Assembly (NCBI RefSeq): GCF_963678635.1
Contig: NC_087068.1
Coordinates: forward strand, 6,975,907-7,039,906
Direction: 5' to 3'
DNA: 64,000 nt
From: Symsagittifera roscoffensis
Lineage: Eukaryota > Xenacoelomorpha > Acoela > Convolutidae
The stretch's first letter is position 1; every line of letters begins with the position of its first letter. Made by a program: the position numbers and the translations under genes. Below are positions 1 to 11,300 of this stretch, piece by piece. Below the pieces are notes generated by a model that was not told where the DNA came from, searched no databases, and was given only the letters and a program-made list of their open reading frames with translations.

Positions 1-1633
1 AAGATAGACGTCAGAATTGACAAAAATTGCTCGTTGTAATCCTAATTTTCTGACCACAGCAATTTCAAATATAATTTGAAATAGATAAAGAAAATACGAG
101 TTAAGAAAAATATCAAAAAGCAGATTAAGTATTTTCTGAATTTGCAAAATAAAATTCAAAATAGTTTTTAAAATTTTACGACATTTTTATTTCTTCTTTT
201 TTTTCAAATTCACTGAAAAACTTGACTTGAAAATATTGAACTGCGAGAATCAGAAACAATGATAGTTTAAATAACGATCAATTCGTATTTGAATTAAATT
301 GAGTCTGTCAATTTATGGAAGAAAGATCAGCGTCTCAGAGGTTTTTGTATAATTTAAATTGAAATAGTCAGACCATTTTTCCTCGACATTGAGACGACTT
401 TGAAGACTTTTTAGAATCCCATTAGGGCTTTTCTATCATACAATTTTTGACCCCTACGAGTTTTCCTGGGGTAACCGAAATTGGCTGGAAAAAAATAAAA
501 GCAGACCCTAATTGTACCAAAGACTTATCAATTGTTGGTTTTTGCGTAGTTTTTCAAAACTTTTTGAGTTGAAAAAATTTCTTGTTTTCTAGAAAAAGTT
601 ATCTCTTTTATTGTTACGAGCTTTGGCAAGAAACTTTTTTCCCCGATTGTGGTTTTCAAAACTTTTTTGTGATTTTGTTCACTAATTCATTATCACATGT
701 ACTATTTATAATTATTTTCCGCGCCGTGCCTTGTTCATTTGAATTAATTTTTGATTTGATTTGTTCTTTGGTTACAATCATAGCATATGTAGCATTCAAA
801 GTTTTGACCAACAGGTGAAAAAAAACCTTATAGAAGCACGAGATTGTGCTTTCGAGCTAAGAAATTTTGTCATTTCTATGAACCAAAATCTGTAAATTGT
901 TTATTCCCCAATAAGCAGTTATTTATGCTTTAGGTTTTGTGAAAACCGTTTTATTTAAGTTTTTTATGCATTTATTTAGTGCTAGAGTCATCTCAATTTT
1001 TTAAGTCCTCTATTGAGTTAGCTTTAAGTAAGATGCTTCTATAAACATCAAATTTTTTATTTAGGTTTTATTATGTTGTTTTTGAAATCGTGACATAATG
1101 TATGAAAACCAATGACCCTAATTCTTTTCCTTGTGGTACACTATTTTTCAGTATTTTTGGTAAGAATATTCACTTTGAAGCTTAAACTCTTAAATAGGCT
1201 AGATGAATTGATTGTGGTCGCTCAACTAGTTTGTCAAAACCTTCACAAAAAAAACAAAAAGCGAATTTCAGCATTTAAAAATTTTAAAAAAAAAATTTGC
1301 CTGTCGCTCAGAAATAAGTTTCATTCTGTGATTCTTTTTTACTGTTTTATGAAAACATAGACATTTTTTTATCGTTTTGAAAACCAAAAATGTAGAAAAA
1401 TCCGTAGTTTTTAAAACTCTGCAGTATCCCCTCGCGAAAATTGATCATCGTGGTTGCAGATGTCTTAAGCCTGCGTTAAGAATACTCTGCTTAATTTTTG
1501 GCGAATTCAAAATCAGTTCATATTAAGTGGAACCCTTCGGGAGCGAGGGTCGTTGTTTCATGTCATTGATTGGGAAGCTCTCTTAATAGATGTTTATAAT
1601 GCTTTCTCAGTTTGTGATCAGTTTTAATTTCAG
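1..1633. other. Noncoding, A+T rich (probable intron)
   Basis: No reading frame here looks like a gene; the short open stretches (582-818, 1112-1360) are low-complexity A+T-rich frames. The segment ends in a polypyrimidine-poor but usable splice acceptor (ATTTCAG ending at 1633) just before a coding exon, so at least its 3' part is intron. Confidence 0.6.
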
Positions 1634-1776
1634 GTGAGAGTAAAGAGAGTGAGAGCGAGCGGCTGGAGTTGATAGTGAGTCGTTTCATCGAGAACGAGGA
1701 GAGGAACTTCGCACTGTTCCAGTTCATCAATGACCAGAATAACACCATCGAGAATCGAAAGGACGAACTAGACAAG
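1634..1776 (+). CDS. Internal exon, outer dynein arm docking (CCDC63/CCDC114-like) coiled-coil protein
   Basis: This 143-bp exon is bounded by CAG (1631-1633) and AAG|GTATCA (donor GT at 1777). Read from 1636 it gives a fully open charged coiled coil with the core FIENEERNFALFQFIND followed by QNN. That E-E-R-N-F-A-hydrophobic-F signature is characteristic of the CCDC63/CCDC114/ODAD1 family, which builds the docking complex holding outer dynein arms on ciliary doublet microtubules. It ends in phase 0. The codon use is more G+C rich than the surroundings. Family assignment is from memory of the signature, so it is moderately sure; other axonemal coiled-coil proteins are possible. Retroelement A lies immediately downstream in the following intron. 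Confidence 0.6.
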
Positions 1777-1900
1777 GTATCAACGCCGCTTTTTTCACCC
1801 CCCCCCCCCCTACTTCACAGAAGAATCAGTGTTATGGTAAAGCAAGGGGTTTTACAAGGTAAAGTATGAAAACTAAGAGTGTTTGGAATAGCCTAGGTAG
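1777..1900 (+). other. Intron start with poly-C tract
   Basis: Splice donor GTATCA followed by a run of about 12 C residues at 1799-1810, then sequence (about 1853-1898) that resembles 21902-21945 beyond the assembly gap. This is host intron up to the left end of element A. Confidence 0.55.
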
Positions 1901-2073
1901 TGGAACCTGATCTAAACTACATTTTATTAGATATTTTACCACTGTAAAGTATTTAATATTAATCAATCATGATCCATCTAACTAACAACCCACTTATTTG
2001 TAAGTGCTGAAATTACTTGTAATTTCAGCACCAGAGAGATTTGAATTTAACTTAGAAATTAGTTGACTCTCCA
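1901..2073 (+). repeat. 5' LTR of element A (portion matched to 3' copy)
   Basis: 1901-2073 matches 20399-20583, beginning TGGAACCTGATC and ending GACTCTCCA. The right copy has 12 extra bases (GATTGGATAAAT region) after ACATTTTAT, and AACCAATC replaces AATCAATC. The LTR must extend past 2073, but the matching part of the right copy is in the N gap; an AATAAA at about 2092 may be the poly(A) signal. The inner edge and primer binding site are not defined. Confidence 0.85.
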
Positions 2074-2385
2074 AGAAGACTTCAGCAACCGCAATAAACC
2101 AGTATACCCTAGATCTATTGAGCCTAGCAGAGACTAGTTAAACAACCTGAGACTAGATAGTATAAGAGTAAGATTAGGATCGGTATTAGACTAAGAAGTT
2201 GCACGAATCTATCCGGCCGAAAATAAGATAGCGTGACGAGCAGACGGTGTACCCTATCCGAAATTACTCTATGAGTTATACACCTCGGTCCTAACTCATC
2301 TGGTGCGACCATAAGTCTCGAACAAGACCTTAATAGCTTAGAATTAACCAATAATAGATTAGAATTTAGACAAAACATTTACAAA

Positions 2386-2619
2386 ATGTTATACGACAAT
2401 AATTTAATCGAAATGTCTCTACGACTCAATAGATCAGAGCCAATATTCCGAACGATAACAGAACTACCCGGAATTGCAAGAAGACCTCGAACCAGAGACG
2501 ACATACGACAAAGTAGAAACTTACCATATAGTTATATGATAGTTCGGCAAAAGCCAACACAAACTTTTGTATTTAGAATACTACTAGCAATGAATTTAGA
2601 TTTTCATTTGCAAACATAA
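2386..2619 (+). other. Small ORF in element A leader (uncertain)
   Basis: A 77-codon ATG frame near the 5' end of the element, ahead of the leader hairpins. It has no recognisable domain or family resemblance. A possible splice acceptor (TCATTTCAG, about 2642-2650) lies just after it. It may be an upstream ORF, the first exon of a spliced product, or chance. Confidence 0.25.
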
Positions 2620-2947
2620 AATCTTGAAGTCAATCTTCAAAATCATTTCAGGCGCTAAACCAAATTATTAATATACAATAACGATTGATAAGGAGATCTC
2701 AGATCGTTTTCCTAAATTCTGCAGTAATATACAAAACATGTTTGAAAAATATTTATTGAAAAATCAAAATAAAAATTAGTAGCATGACAATAAATGGTTA
2801 GTAATTATAAATCATCCTGTTGTTCCAGCTTCATCACCTAAACATAACAGCATTCATAAGCTCACTAATATCATAAAAACACTAAATCTTTTCTCTACAC
2901 AAATTTAAATTATTATTAAAACTTAAATTCACTTAATTTTAAAATCA

Positions 2948-3032
2948 GATCATCAAGGCTTATCCTTGGATCTTAAATCATTTTCTACTTAATTAAATTT
3001 AAAACTTGATCATCAAGGCCTATCCTTGGATC
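2948..3032 (+). repeat. Leader direct repeat, two 25-bp copies
   Basis: GATCATCAAGG-(CTTAT or CCTAT)-CCTTGGATC occurs at 2948-2972 and 3008-3032. Each copy is itself an inverted repeat (ATCAAGG with CCTTGGAT), so each can form a short hairpin. It lies in the untranslated leader upstream of the four larger hairpins and may belong to the RNA packaging or dimerisation region. Confidence 0.7.
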
Positions 3033-3068
3033 AAAAAGAACAACTTTGTTCTCCCCCACCCACTTAGC

Positions 3069-3433
3069 TAGTGTCTAACGACCTCAAACGTCGATTCACT
3101 ATCCAACCCTTTCTAAAAACCCAGGACTAACAGAAATTTTTGAACAAAACTAATCATTCAAATTAGGATAAACAGTGAAGAACTTCGGTTATTCAGCCTT
3201 CACTTGATCCCCCCTCTTACCAGACCCAGGATAAATCTTAGACTTAGTAAGTTTTAAAATAGTATCTAACGAACTACTCGCGTTCTAATTATACCTGAAC
3301 CTTGTGGATCGATTTACTATTCTCCAACCCTTGAACACAATCACTACCCTTAAGTAAGATTAAGTAAGTTAACACCTTAGCTTATACTAGCCACGAGAAA
3401 GTATAAAATCATTCTTCGGAATCGATATACTTT
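3069..3433 (+). promoter_or_regulatory. Four stem-loops in element A 5' leader
   Basis: Four inverted repeats follow one another: TAGTG/CACTA (3069-3101), AGTGAAG/CTTCACT (3174-3204), AATAGTA/TACTATT (3258-3321) and AAAGTATA/TATACTTT (3398-3433). The last is extended by ATTC-TTCG-GAAT, a UUCG-capped tip. Units 1, 3 and 4 are each followed by a CCAACCCT-type motif. The region sits between the LTR and the first ORF, where retroviral encapsidation signals lie. The stems are seen directly; the packaging role is inference. Confidence 0.5.
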
Positions 3434-3549
3434 TCTCCCCAACCCTGAACAAATAGACCCAGGTTAGGCTAACCAAAAAATCGTAAGGACTAACAGTCTA
3501 AGTAATAAAAATCATTTAACAACCTTTTGCATCCGTCATCCTAAACCTT

Positions 3550-4017
3550 ATGTCATTTAAAAACCTAGGAAATAAACAAACAATCGTCTTACACAATTGT
3601 GAAATAGATAACAAAAAATACGATCTTGTAATCACACCACACACACAAACAGTTGGATATATCAGAACAAAACGACAAACACTAAAAAGAAAAATAATAA
3701 CCAAACAAAGACAAATTACACGAAAAAGATTTTCCAAAAACCGCAACGCATTTTCAGAATCAGAAACCAGCAGTTTAGACGAACTTTATAAATTAAAAGA
3801 ATCTATAGATAAAAATTGCCCCATTCACGATCAATTATATTTTTCCGACTCAGAAACAACTTCAAATTCATCAAAAAGAGGAAAAAGAAGAATAAAAAAG
3901 CAATATAAACACAAACCAGTACACTTGTATAATTGGAATCAACCAATTAGACACATCGATAATTACCTATTAACAGTCATTAAACGAAAAAATGAGCCAA
4001 ACACACACTCCAAGTGA
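3550..4017 (+). CDS. Small basic protein, first ORF of element A
   Basis: 155 codons from ATG 3550 to TGA 4017. The protein is strongly basic in two blocks: residues about 45-65 rich in K, R, T and Q, and a KRGKRRIKKQYKHK stretch near residue 115. Between them is a serine/acidic patch. This composition, its small size and its position ahead of gag recall nucleic-acid-binding regulatory proteins of complex retroviruses, but no sequence homology is recognised, so function is unassigned. Its last 26 nt overlap the start of the next ORF in another frame, and its TGA is followed by further in-frame stops, so termination is real. Confidence 0.6.
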   Translation: MSFKNLGNKQTIVLHNCEIDNKKYDLVITPHTQTVGYIRTKRQTLKRKIITKQRQITRKRFSKNRNAFSESETSSLDELYKLKESIDKNCPIHDQLYFSDSETTSNSSKRGKRRIKKQYKHKPVHLYNWNQPIRHIDNYLLTVIKRKNEPNTHSK

Positions 4018-5164
4018 AGATAGTCCAGATGATGACGATATCTACCCCTTCCTCGTAGATGCACCCGATAATAGAGGACAACATGATCTTTGTAAGAATT
4101 TTCTTCTAAATTTGTTTGAACCCGGAATTAGTCCATGTAAAACAGAGTTCCCAGATGTAAAAATAAAAAGACAAATTATCGATCACTATTTGAAAGATAT
4201 ATGTAACTTAACACAACAATACGGAATCTACTCCATAGAATTCAACTCACCAAACCAGAATCACAGCAAATTTGTAATTCAAACAGACGACCTTGATTTA
4301 GAATTCTCAAAAGTATTCTCAGAATATATAAAAAGCATACAATATCATAAATCACAAAGAGCAAACTCCATATTCACCAATGAAGTTTTTGCAATAATAT
4401 ATAGTTATATCTCGATATTAGAAAACGAAATCCCAATCACAAATGTTTCACCGACAGAAACATCTAAACATATAAGAGTACGACATGAAATCACACTACT
4501 CTCTAGTTTTCTAAATATAATTAAAGAAAATTTCACGAAAGATGAAGTTTCACAACATACAAAACACGACTTACAAAAAATTTTAGCATGGTTCATAATA
4601 GATTATTTCACACATAATATTGATTTAATTTCACAAGCAAGAAAAAATTTTAGACCCCAAAACTCAAACGATGATACTGCCATCACAGAACAATCAGACT
4701 ATGTTTGGGACCCCGAATGGTCTCATCCCACATTCATAAACTTCCCACAATCAATCTCAAGTCAAGCAATAAGTACGATATCTTATGTAAGAGATTATGT
4801 AAGAGTAATACCATTAACCATTGATGCAACACCATTAAACTATAATACATTTTTACCTGATATGCAAAATAATAGTTTAAACTCCACAGTCATACACAAT
4901 GAAAACCTCAATGGAACTAGAAATCTCACTCAACAAGATATCCAGACACCATCACACTTCATAAATGAAGAAATCGTACACACAACAACTACACAACAAA
5001 GTATTTCACCAATACGCCCAAATTTAACAACACCAAGAAATACAAACCCTTCACAAACACAGGAAACCTTACAATCAACCGTTAAACCTTCGGTTGCCCC
5101 AAAATATTCACACATGGATTACCAAACATACAGACCCATGACAATACCGCCAAAAACACGCTAA
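3992..5164 (+). CDS. Gag precursor N-terminal ORF of element A
   Basis: 390 codons, ATG 3992 to TAA 5162-5164. Residues about 25-230 look helical and globular; the rest is a disordered tail rich in N, T, P, Q and S. The frame continues open across the TAA for 78 codons of the same composition straight into the 2279-codon gag-pol frame at 5399, so this ORF is very probably the N-terminal part of Gag separated by one suppressible or mutational stop (CAA to TAA is one change). The alternative is independent expression, with the downstream ATG at 5399 used separately; an acceptor-like CTAAACTTTCACTAG overlaps the stop. No homology is recognised. Confidence 0.7.
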   Translation: MSQTHTPSEDSPDDDDIYPFLVDAPDNRGQHDLCKNFLLNLFEPGISPCKTEFPDVKIKRQIIDHYLKDICNLTQQYGIYSIEFNSPNQNHSKFVIQTDDLDLEFSKVFSEYIKSIQYHKSQRANSIFTNEVFAIIYSYISILENEIPITNVSPTETSKHIRVRHEITLLSSFLNIIKENFTKDEVSQHTKHDLQKILAWFIIDYFTHNIDLISQARKNFRPQNSNDDTAITEQSDYVWDPEWSHPTFINFPQSISSQAISTISYVRDYVRVIPLTIDATPLNYNTFLPDMQNNSLNSTVIHNENLNGTRNLTQQDIQTPSHFINEEIVHTTTTQQSISPIRPNLTTPRNTNPSQTQETLQSTVKPSVAPKYSHMDYQTYRPMTIPPKTR

Positions 5165-5398
5165 ACTTTCACTAGAAACAATTTTACAGACCATAATTAT
5201 AATTACACACATCCATCAAAAACAAATTATCAACCACAGAAAAATGTTAGTAATTATACAAGATCTCGAAACTGGGATAACCCAATAGCACAAACAAATT
5301 CAATAAATTTTCAAACAAATTTACATCCTTCACAGGATCGTAGTGAAAACTATCCATTTTTTCAACAAAATAAAAATAAAAAACAAACATCTTATCAA
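5165..5398 (+). other. Open in-frame bridge between Gag N-part and Gag-Pol
   Basis: 78 sense codons with no stop link TAA 5162-5164 to ATG 5399 in the same frame. The encoded residues (N, Q, T, Y, P and S rich) match the low-complexity character on both sides. In sequence this A+T rich, an open bridge of this length in the right frame suggests that it is translated by readthrough or by splicing. Confidence 0.65.
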
Positions 5399-8300
5399 AT
5401 GGATTACTTATCCTCAGATGATGATTTTTTACAACCAGATATATTTGCACCCTATAATCAAGAATATCGTGGACAAGGAATACAGAAACCACATACAAAT
5501 CATAGAATTTTTTCTCCACAACCGATAGATACACAAAATCAACAACCAATTCAACAGCAAAACCCAATTAATACACAATATTTTCAACCAATTCAGCAAC
5601 AAAACCCAATGATCACACACTCGTATCAACCAACACAAATGCAAAATGAAATACCACTCCCATATTATCTTCAACAACACGAAATAACAAGAAATCAACT
5701 TTCAAATTTTTCTCAAATACCAAATGCAGCAGAATCATTACAAATGACAATGAATCCATACCTTATGGGTGGATCATCAATAACATCAAATAAACCTTTA
5801 ATGGTATTCACAGGAACAGACCCTGAATATTCTGTAGAAGACTATTTAAATGCAGTAACAGCAAATTTGATTTTAAATATAGGACCTGAACCAATTAATA
5901 CGCCACTACATCAAAACTGGATACATCGACGCACAGCGTTGATACAAACAACTTTAGACGGCGCAGCCCAAAAATGGTTTTCAGTATTGCCTATAGAAAT
6001 AAAATCAAATTGGAAAAGGTTTACACAAGAATTTTCAAAAATGTTTGACTCCGAAAGAAACAAACAACAACAAAGAGTTTTATGTAATGAAATTCGCAGA
6101 TTACCAAATGAAACCATCAAACAATTAGCAGTACGCATCGAAACACTAGTTCGAAAAGCATATTCATTAAATACACACGACTATAAAAACACAAAGATGA
6201 CAGAAATCTTAATGATGACCTTAACACCGCAATTAAGAAAAATAGCAATAAAAAAGAAAGCATCCCATCCTTCTTCAATTCGAGAACCCGTTTTAGATTT
6301 TCGAAAACTAGTAGACAAACTAGAACAAGCAGAAATCACAATGAAACTCGAAGAAACAGAAAATCTGAAATTACAATATGTTAACCGAATCGAAACAAAT
6401 ACCACAAGTATCAACAATATACAGGAATCAGATACAGACCTCGTTGAAAAAATCACTGAAATACTCAATATTTACGAAAAACACCCAAACTTTAAAGGCA
6501 AACCATCTTTCAAAAAATGGTGTAATTATTGCCGACGATACGGACATAGTATTTCTGAATGTAGACAAAAACAGCAAGACAATCAAAATAAACCTCAAAA
6601 ATATAAAGAACCAAATAAATCATTCTATCAATACATGAAAAAAGATCAAAATCTACCGAACAAAACTGTGTACAGCAACAACAGTTCAGGAAAACCACTC
6701 CCGAACAATACAAATTATACAAGAAATCAATCACCATATAATTCAAGTTATAGAGGAAGATCACCAGAACGAAGAAATACGCAAAATTCATCACAAAATC
6801 ACTACAATAGACCAAATAGTCGAAATAACTACTCCAGATCAAATTCAAATACAACACGATTTGTTTCTAGATCTAATTCCCAATCAAGAAATAATTACTA
6901 TCCAAACAATCAATCACGAAATTCATCATACAATAGGAATAGAAACTACTCCAATAATCGGAATAGAAGTTATTCAAACAACCGAAATCAGAATTACCCG
7001 AACAATCGATCAAGGAATAACTCATATAATAGATCGAACTATAACAGACCAAACAATAATTACCAAAACAGATCACGAAATAATTCACAAAATCGACATT
7101 CAAGTTATAATAATCGTTATAGAAATTATTCCCAATCACCACACAGGAATAATAACCATTATAATAATTCTAATAATCGCCATAGAAGTAGTACACCCAA
7201 ACATCAAAGGAATATAAATCAAGTACAATCAAATCCAGAAACAACATCAGACCCTCCAGGTATTGACGGCACAGTAAATGATATGTTACAACTCAATCAA
7301 ATAAACTGTGAATCATCAGACTCAGAAAGTGAAACAGAAAACACTATCTCCATCAATATGATAGCAGTCGAAAATGACTATGAACCTATTATATATGAAC
7401 AACCATTTTCATCACACATATATGAAAATCAATCAGAACTCCTTCACAATTATTATATTGAACCCATCCATTCCACACCGACGACGCAAAAAACTAATGA
7501 AATTAACACTACAAATCAACCCAATAAAAATGACAAAACAAAATGCTTGAATACAAATCACATCTATCAAAACATACAAAAAGAACAACCCAAAGAAAAA
7601 ATTTGGACAATACCATTTCTTTTAGAAAGTCCAAGAAGCAAAGAATTTCAACCACCAGATCTTGAAATTGATTTTCTAATTGATTCAGGAGCAGAATCAA
7701 ATATAATAAACATTCCCACATGGAATGAAATAAAAACCTTACACCCAAAGCTAACACCTCTTGAAACCTCCAGTAAACTAGCAACAGCACAAGGATCAAC
7801 ATTGGTAAACTATGGAAAAATTCAATTATTTCTTCTCCTCACAAGAACAATGGAGCAAAATAAAATTTTAACTAAACCATTTAAACAAATATTCCATATC
7901 ACTGATATTAAACACAATATCATTGGAATACCATTTATCTCTAAATATATACCAACAATCAACATATTAAACAGTAAAATACTAATCAAAGATAAATACA
8001 CAAAAGCAAAAGACACATCCCTAACATTTTTTCGAAGATTAAACAAACAACCACCATTCTTTTCAAAATTTTATCCAATATATAACCAACAAAGAAAACA
8101 CCTGAAACCACTATTAGGAAACATATATAATTTTTCAATAAAACAAGTTCACCAATATGATAAAAAACAAAACAAACAACAACTCTATATGTCAGATTTT
8201 GAATTCAAACCTATCCATAAGTTTTTCAAAATCACAATTTCATCCATAAAATATTTGAAAAACTCGAATTCAGATATTATTTCTCTACATGTATACAACA

Positions 8301-11300
8301 ATACACCCTATCAAGTAACATTACCTTTAGGACTTTTAGGCTATTGCGAAACCAACGCTACGGTATCACCAATACACGAAAAAGAATATCGCGTAAATAA
8401 TATACTCCAATTATTAGATATTTGTCAATCCACAATTCTTAATGAAGAATTATCCATAAATAATATAATAAGTAACGAAAAAAGAAATACGGATTATTTC
8501 ACAAAAACCCCATATTTCAAACCGACATTCAACATAAATAACTACACAGAGAATCAACAGAAATTTTTAACAATGTTTAATTTCCAACATTCACAAATAA
8601 CACAAGACGAATTTGAAAAATTAGCTAAACAGCTAATTAAATATTCATCAGTCTATGCAACATCCAAATTTGATGCTGGCAAAATCAGCTCATCACTACA
8701 TCTCCCATTAAAACCAGACGAAGTTTTCAAAAAACAGAGAGCAAGTAAAGTACCAATTCATTTACACGATAAAGTAAACAGATTACTTGATATTTTAGAA
8801 CAATACAATATAATCTCACCAGTAAATAAAGAAGAACAACCAAAAGGTAACACATTTATCAACCCTGTTATCATTCTAGCCAAAGGAGAATCATTAAAAA
8901 TCGTTCTCGACGCTAGATACCTCAACTCACTCATAGATGAATCAAAGTGTAATTGGCCTATTGAACCAATACAAGTTATTTTAACAAAAATAAACGGAAA
9001 ATACTTTACAACCGCAGATATGAATAGAGCATACAATCAAATGCCATTAGATGAACAATCGCGACGTTTAACACAATTTGTTATTGGAAACCAACAGTAT
9101 GAATTCAACCGCTTATTCTATGGAATATCCATAGGACCAGCAGCATTTTCAGCTTTTATGAGCAAAATTTTTCGACCACTAATACTCAAGAAAAACGCAA
9201 TCACCTATTTAGACGATGTTTTTATGCAATCACAGACTAAAGAAGAAATGTTCAATGTTTTAGAACAATATCACCAAATACTTCAGAACGAAAATCTGAA
9301 GGCCGCCCCCGATAAATCACACTTCTTTTTGACAAGAGTAAAATTCTTAGGACATAATATAGAAAGAAAAACAATCACCCCATTAAAATCACGCATTGAT
9401 GCTATTCAAAAACTCCAACCACCAACAAACAAAAAGAAAATCCAAGAATTCCTTGGAATGTTGAATTTTTTAAGGAAATATGTCTATAAAATTCAATTAT
9501 ACCTAAGACCATTTTATAATATACTTAGACAACAAAATAATTTTGAATGGAACACAGAACATCAAGCACGTTTTGAAGAAATTAAAAAACTTCTAACTGA
9601 ACAAATTTCAAACACAATTCCAGATTCAAATCAACCATTTTATGCAATGTGCGATGCTTCGAACTTTGGCATCGGCGCAGCATTATTACAATCACATAAT
9701 GGTACAAATAAAATGAACCTCATATCAGCAAATTCTCGATTATTCACTCAAGCAGAGCTAAGACTCTCAACTCTAATGAGAGAATGTACAGCCATAATAT
9801 ATACACTAACAGAATATGAATTTCTGATACTTGGATCAAAACATCCCACAGTTCTATTCACAGACCATAAACCAATCATCTTTCTTTTTACACAAAAGTC
9901 TAATCCAAACCACCGAGTTTATAGATTTCAACTAATTTTAATGAAATTCCCAAACTTACATATAGTTTGGACCGCAGGAAAAAATCTTGCATTACCAGAC
10001 ACCTTAAGTCGAAATACGCCACCTGAATTACTTACACGTAAAACCACAGTTGAAATACCCAAAAATATAAAATTCTACCTTGCAAAAAACGAAACATCAC
10101 CCCGACTAGAATGCAAATATGCAGTAAAAACTGACGTTGAACAATCACAGATAAACAATCTACAACACTTCCCACTTTATTTAGATTGTCAAAATAATCA
10201 CTATGAAGTTGACCTACTTGGAACATCAACTTTTAAACCAATCCCATATTCACAATGGATAAAAAATAACACCCAACAAAAAAGAGTAAAACAACACTCG
10301 CATAAAAAAGACCTTTTTCCACTAATTGAAAAAGAAAACCTAACTGATAAAATAAATTTATCAGGACCACAAACAATCGATTCAAAATACACAATAAATC
10401 AAGTTTTTGATCTCCATGACCCACTTGATACAATACCCTTATCTAAATTAGAAATAGAAAACATTTTTCTCCCCCCAACAGAAACAATTACAATTTCAAC
10501 ACTGAAACAATATCAGAATCTTGACCCGGTAATTCGACAACTAAAATCATGGCACAAATATAAAACTAAACCCGTCAAGGCAGATACAACTATTTTAGGA
10601 AATAAAACACTCCTCCGATATTTTCGAAAATTCAATAATACAACAATTAACGAAAACACAGACCTTCTAGAATACAAATTAAATGAATCTACAGTTCCCT
10701 GTCTCCCTCTAAGTATGATTCTCATAGCTTTTAATATTTCACATACACAAAATATTAAAGGACACTCTGGATCAGAGAAAACATATTCAAATTTCATACA
10801 AAACTTTTATTTCCCAAATGCACCAATTTGGATAAAAGTACTATGCAATGACTGTATAGTATGTCAACTAAATAAACCTTATCCAAATCAAAAACAAATA
10901 GCACAAAAACAAGACTTTAAAGGACAAAGTTTGTACTTTAACCACCGTATCTCCTTTGATACAAAAGGACCAATTTCACCCTCATCAGAAGGAAACTCCT
11001 ACATTATGGTAATTGTTGACGCGTTTACACATTATGTAGCACTTAACCCAGTACCACATTGTAACGCTTATTACGCTTATACAACACTCTATGAACACTG
11101 GATAGCCAAATTCGGACTACCAGAAATTTTAGTTACAGACAACGGTACAGAATTCATAAATAATGAAATCATCACACTATGTCATCTATATAACATCAAA
11201 CACAAACCACGTACATCTCACGCACCTTGGACAAACGGCTTAGTCGAAGGTATGAACCGTTCATTACAAGAATATCTCAGATGTATCATCAATGGAAATG

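Noticed and set aside
2299-2320. TGGTGCGACCATAAG as primer binding site of element A
   Set aside because: Starts with TGG, but the implied tRNA T-arm does not pair and the LTR inner edge is unknown because of the gap.
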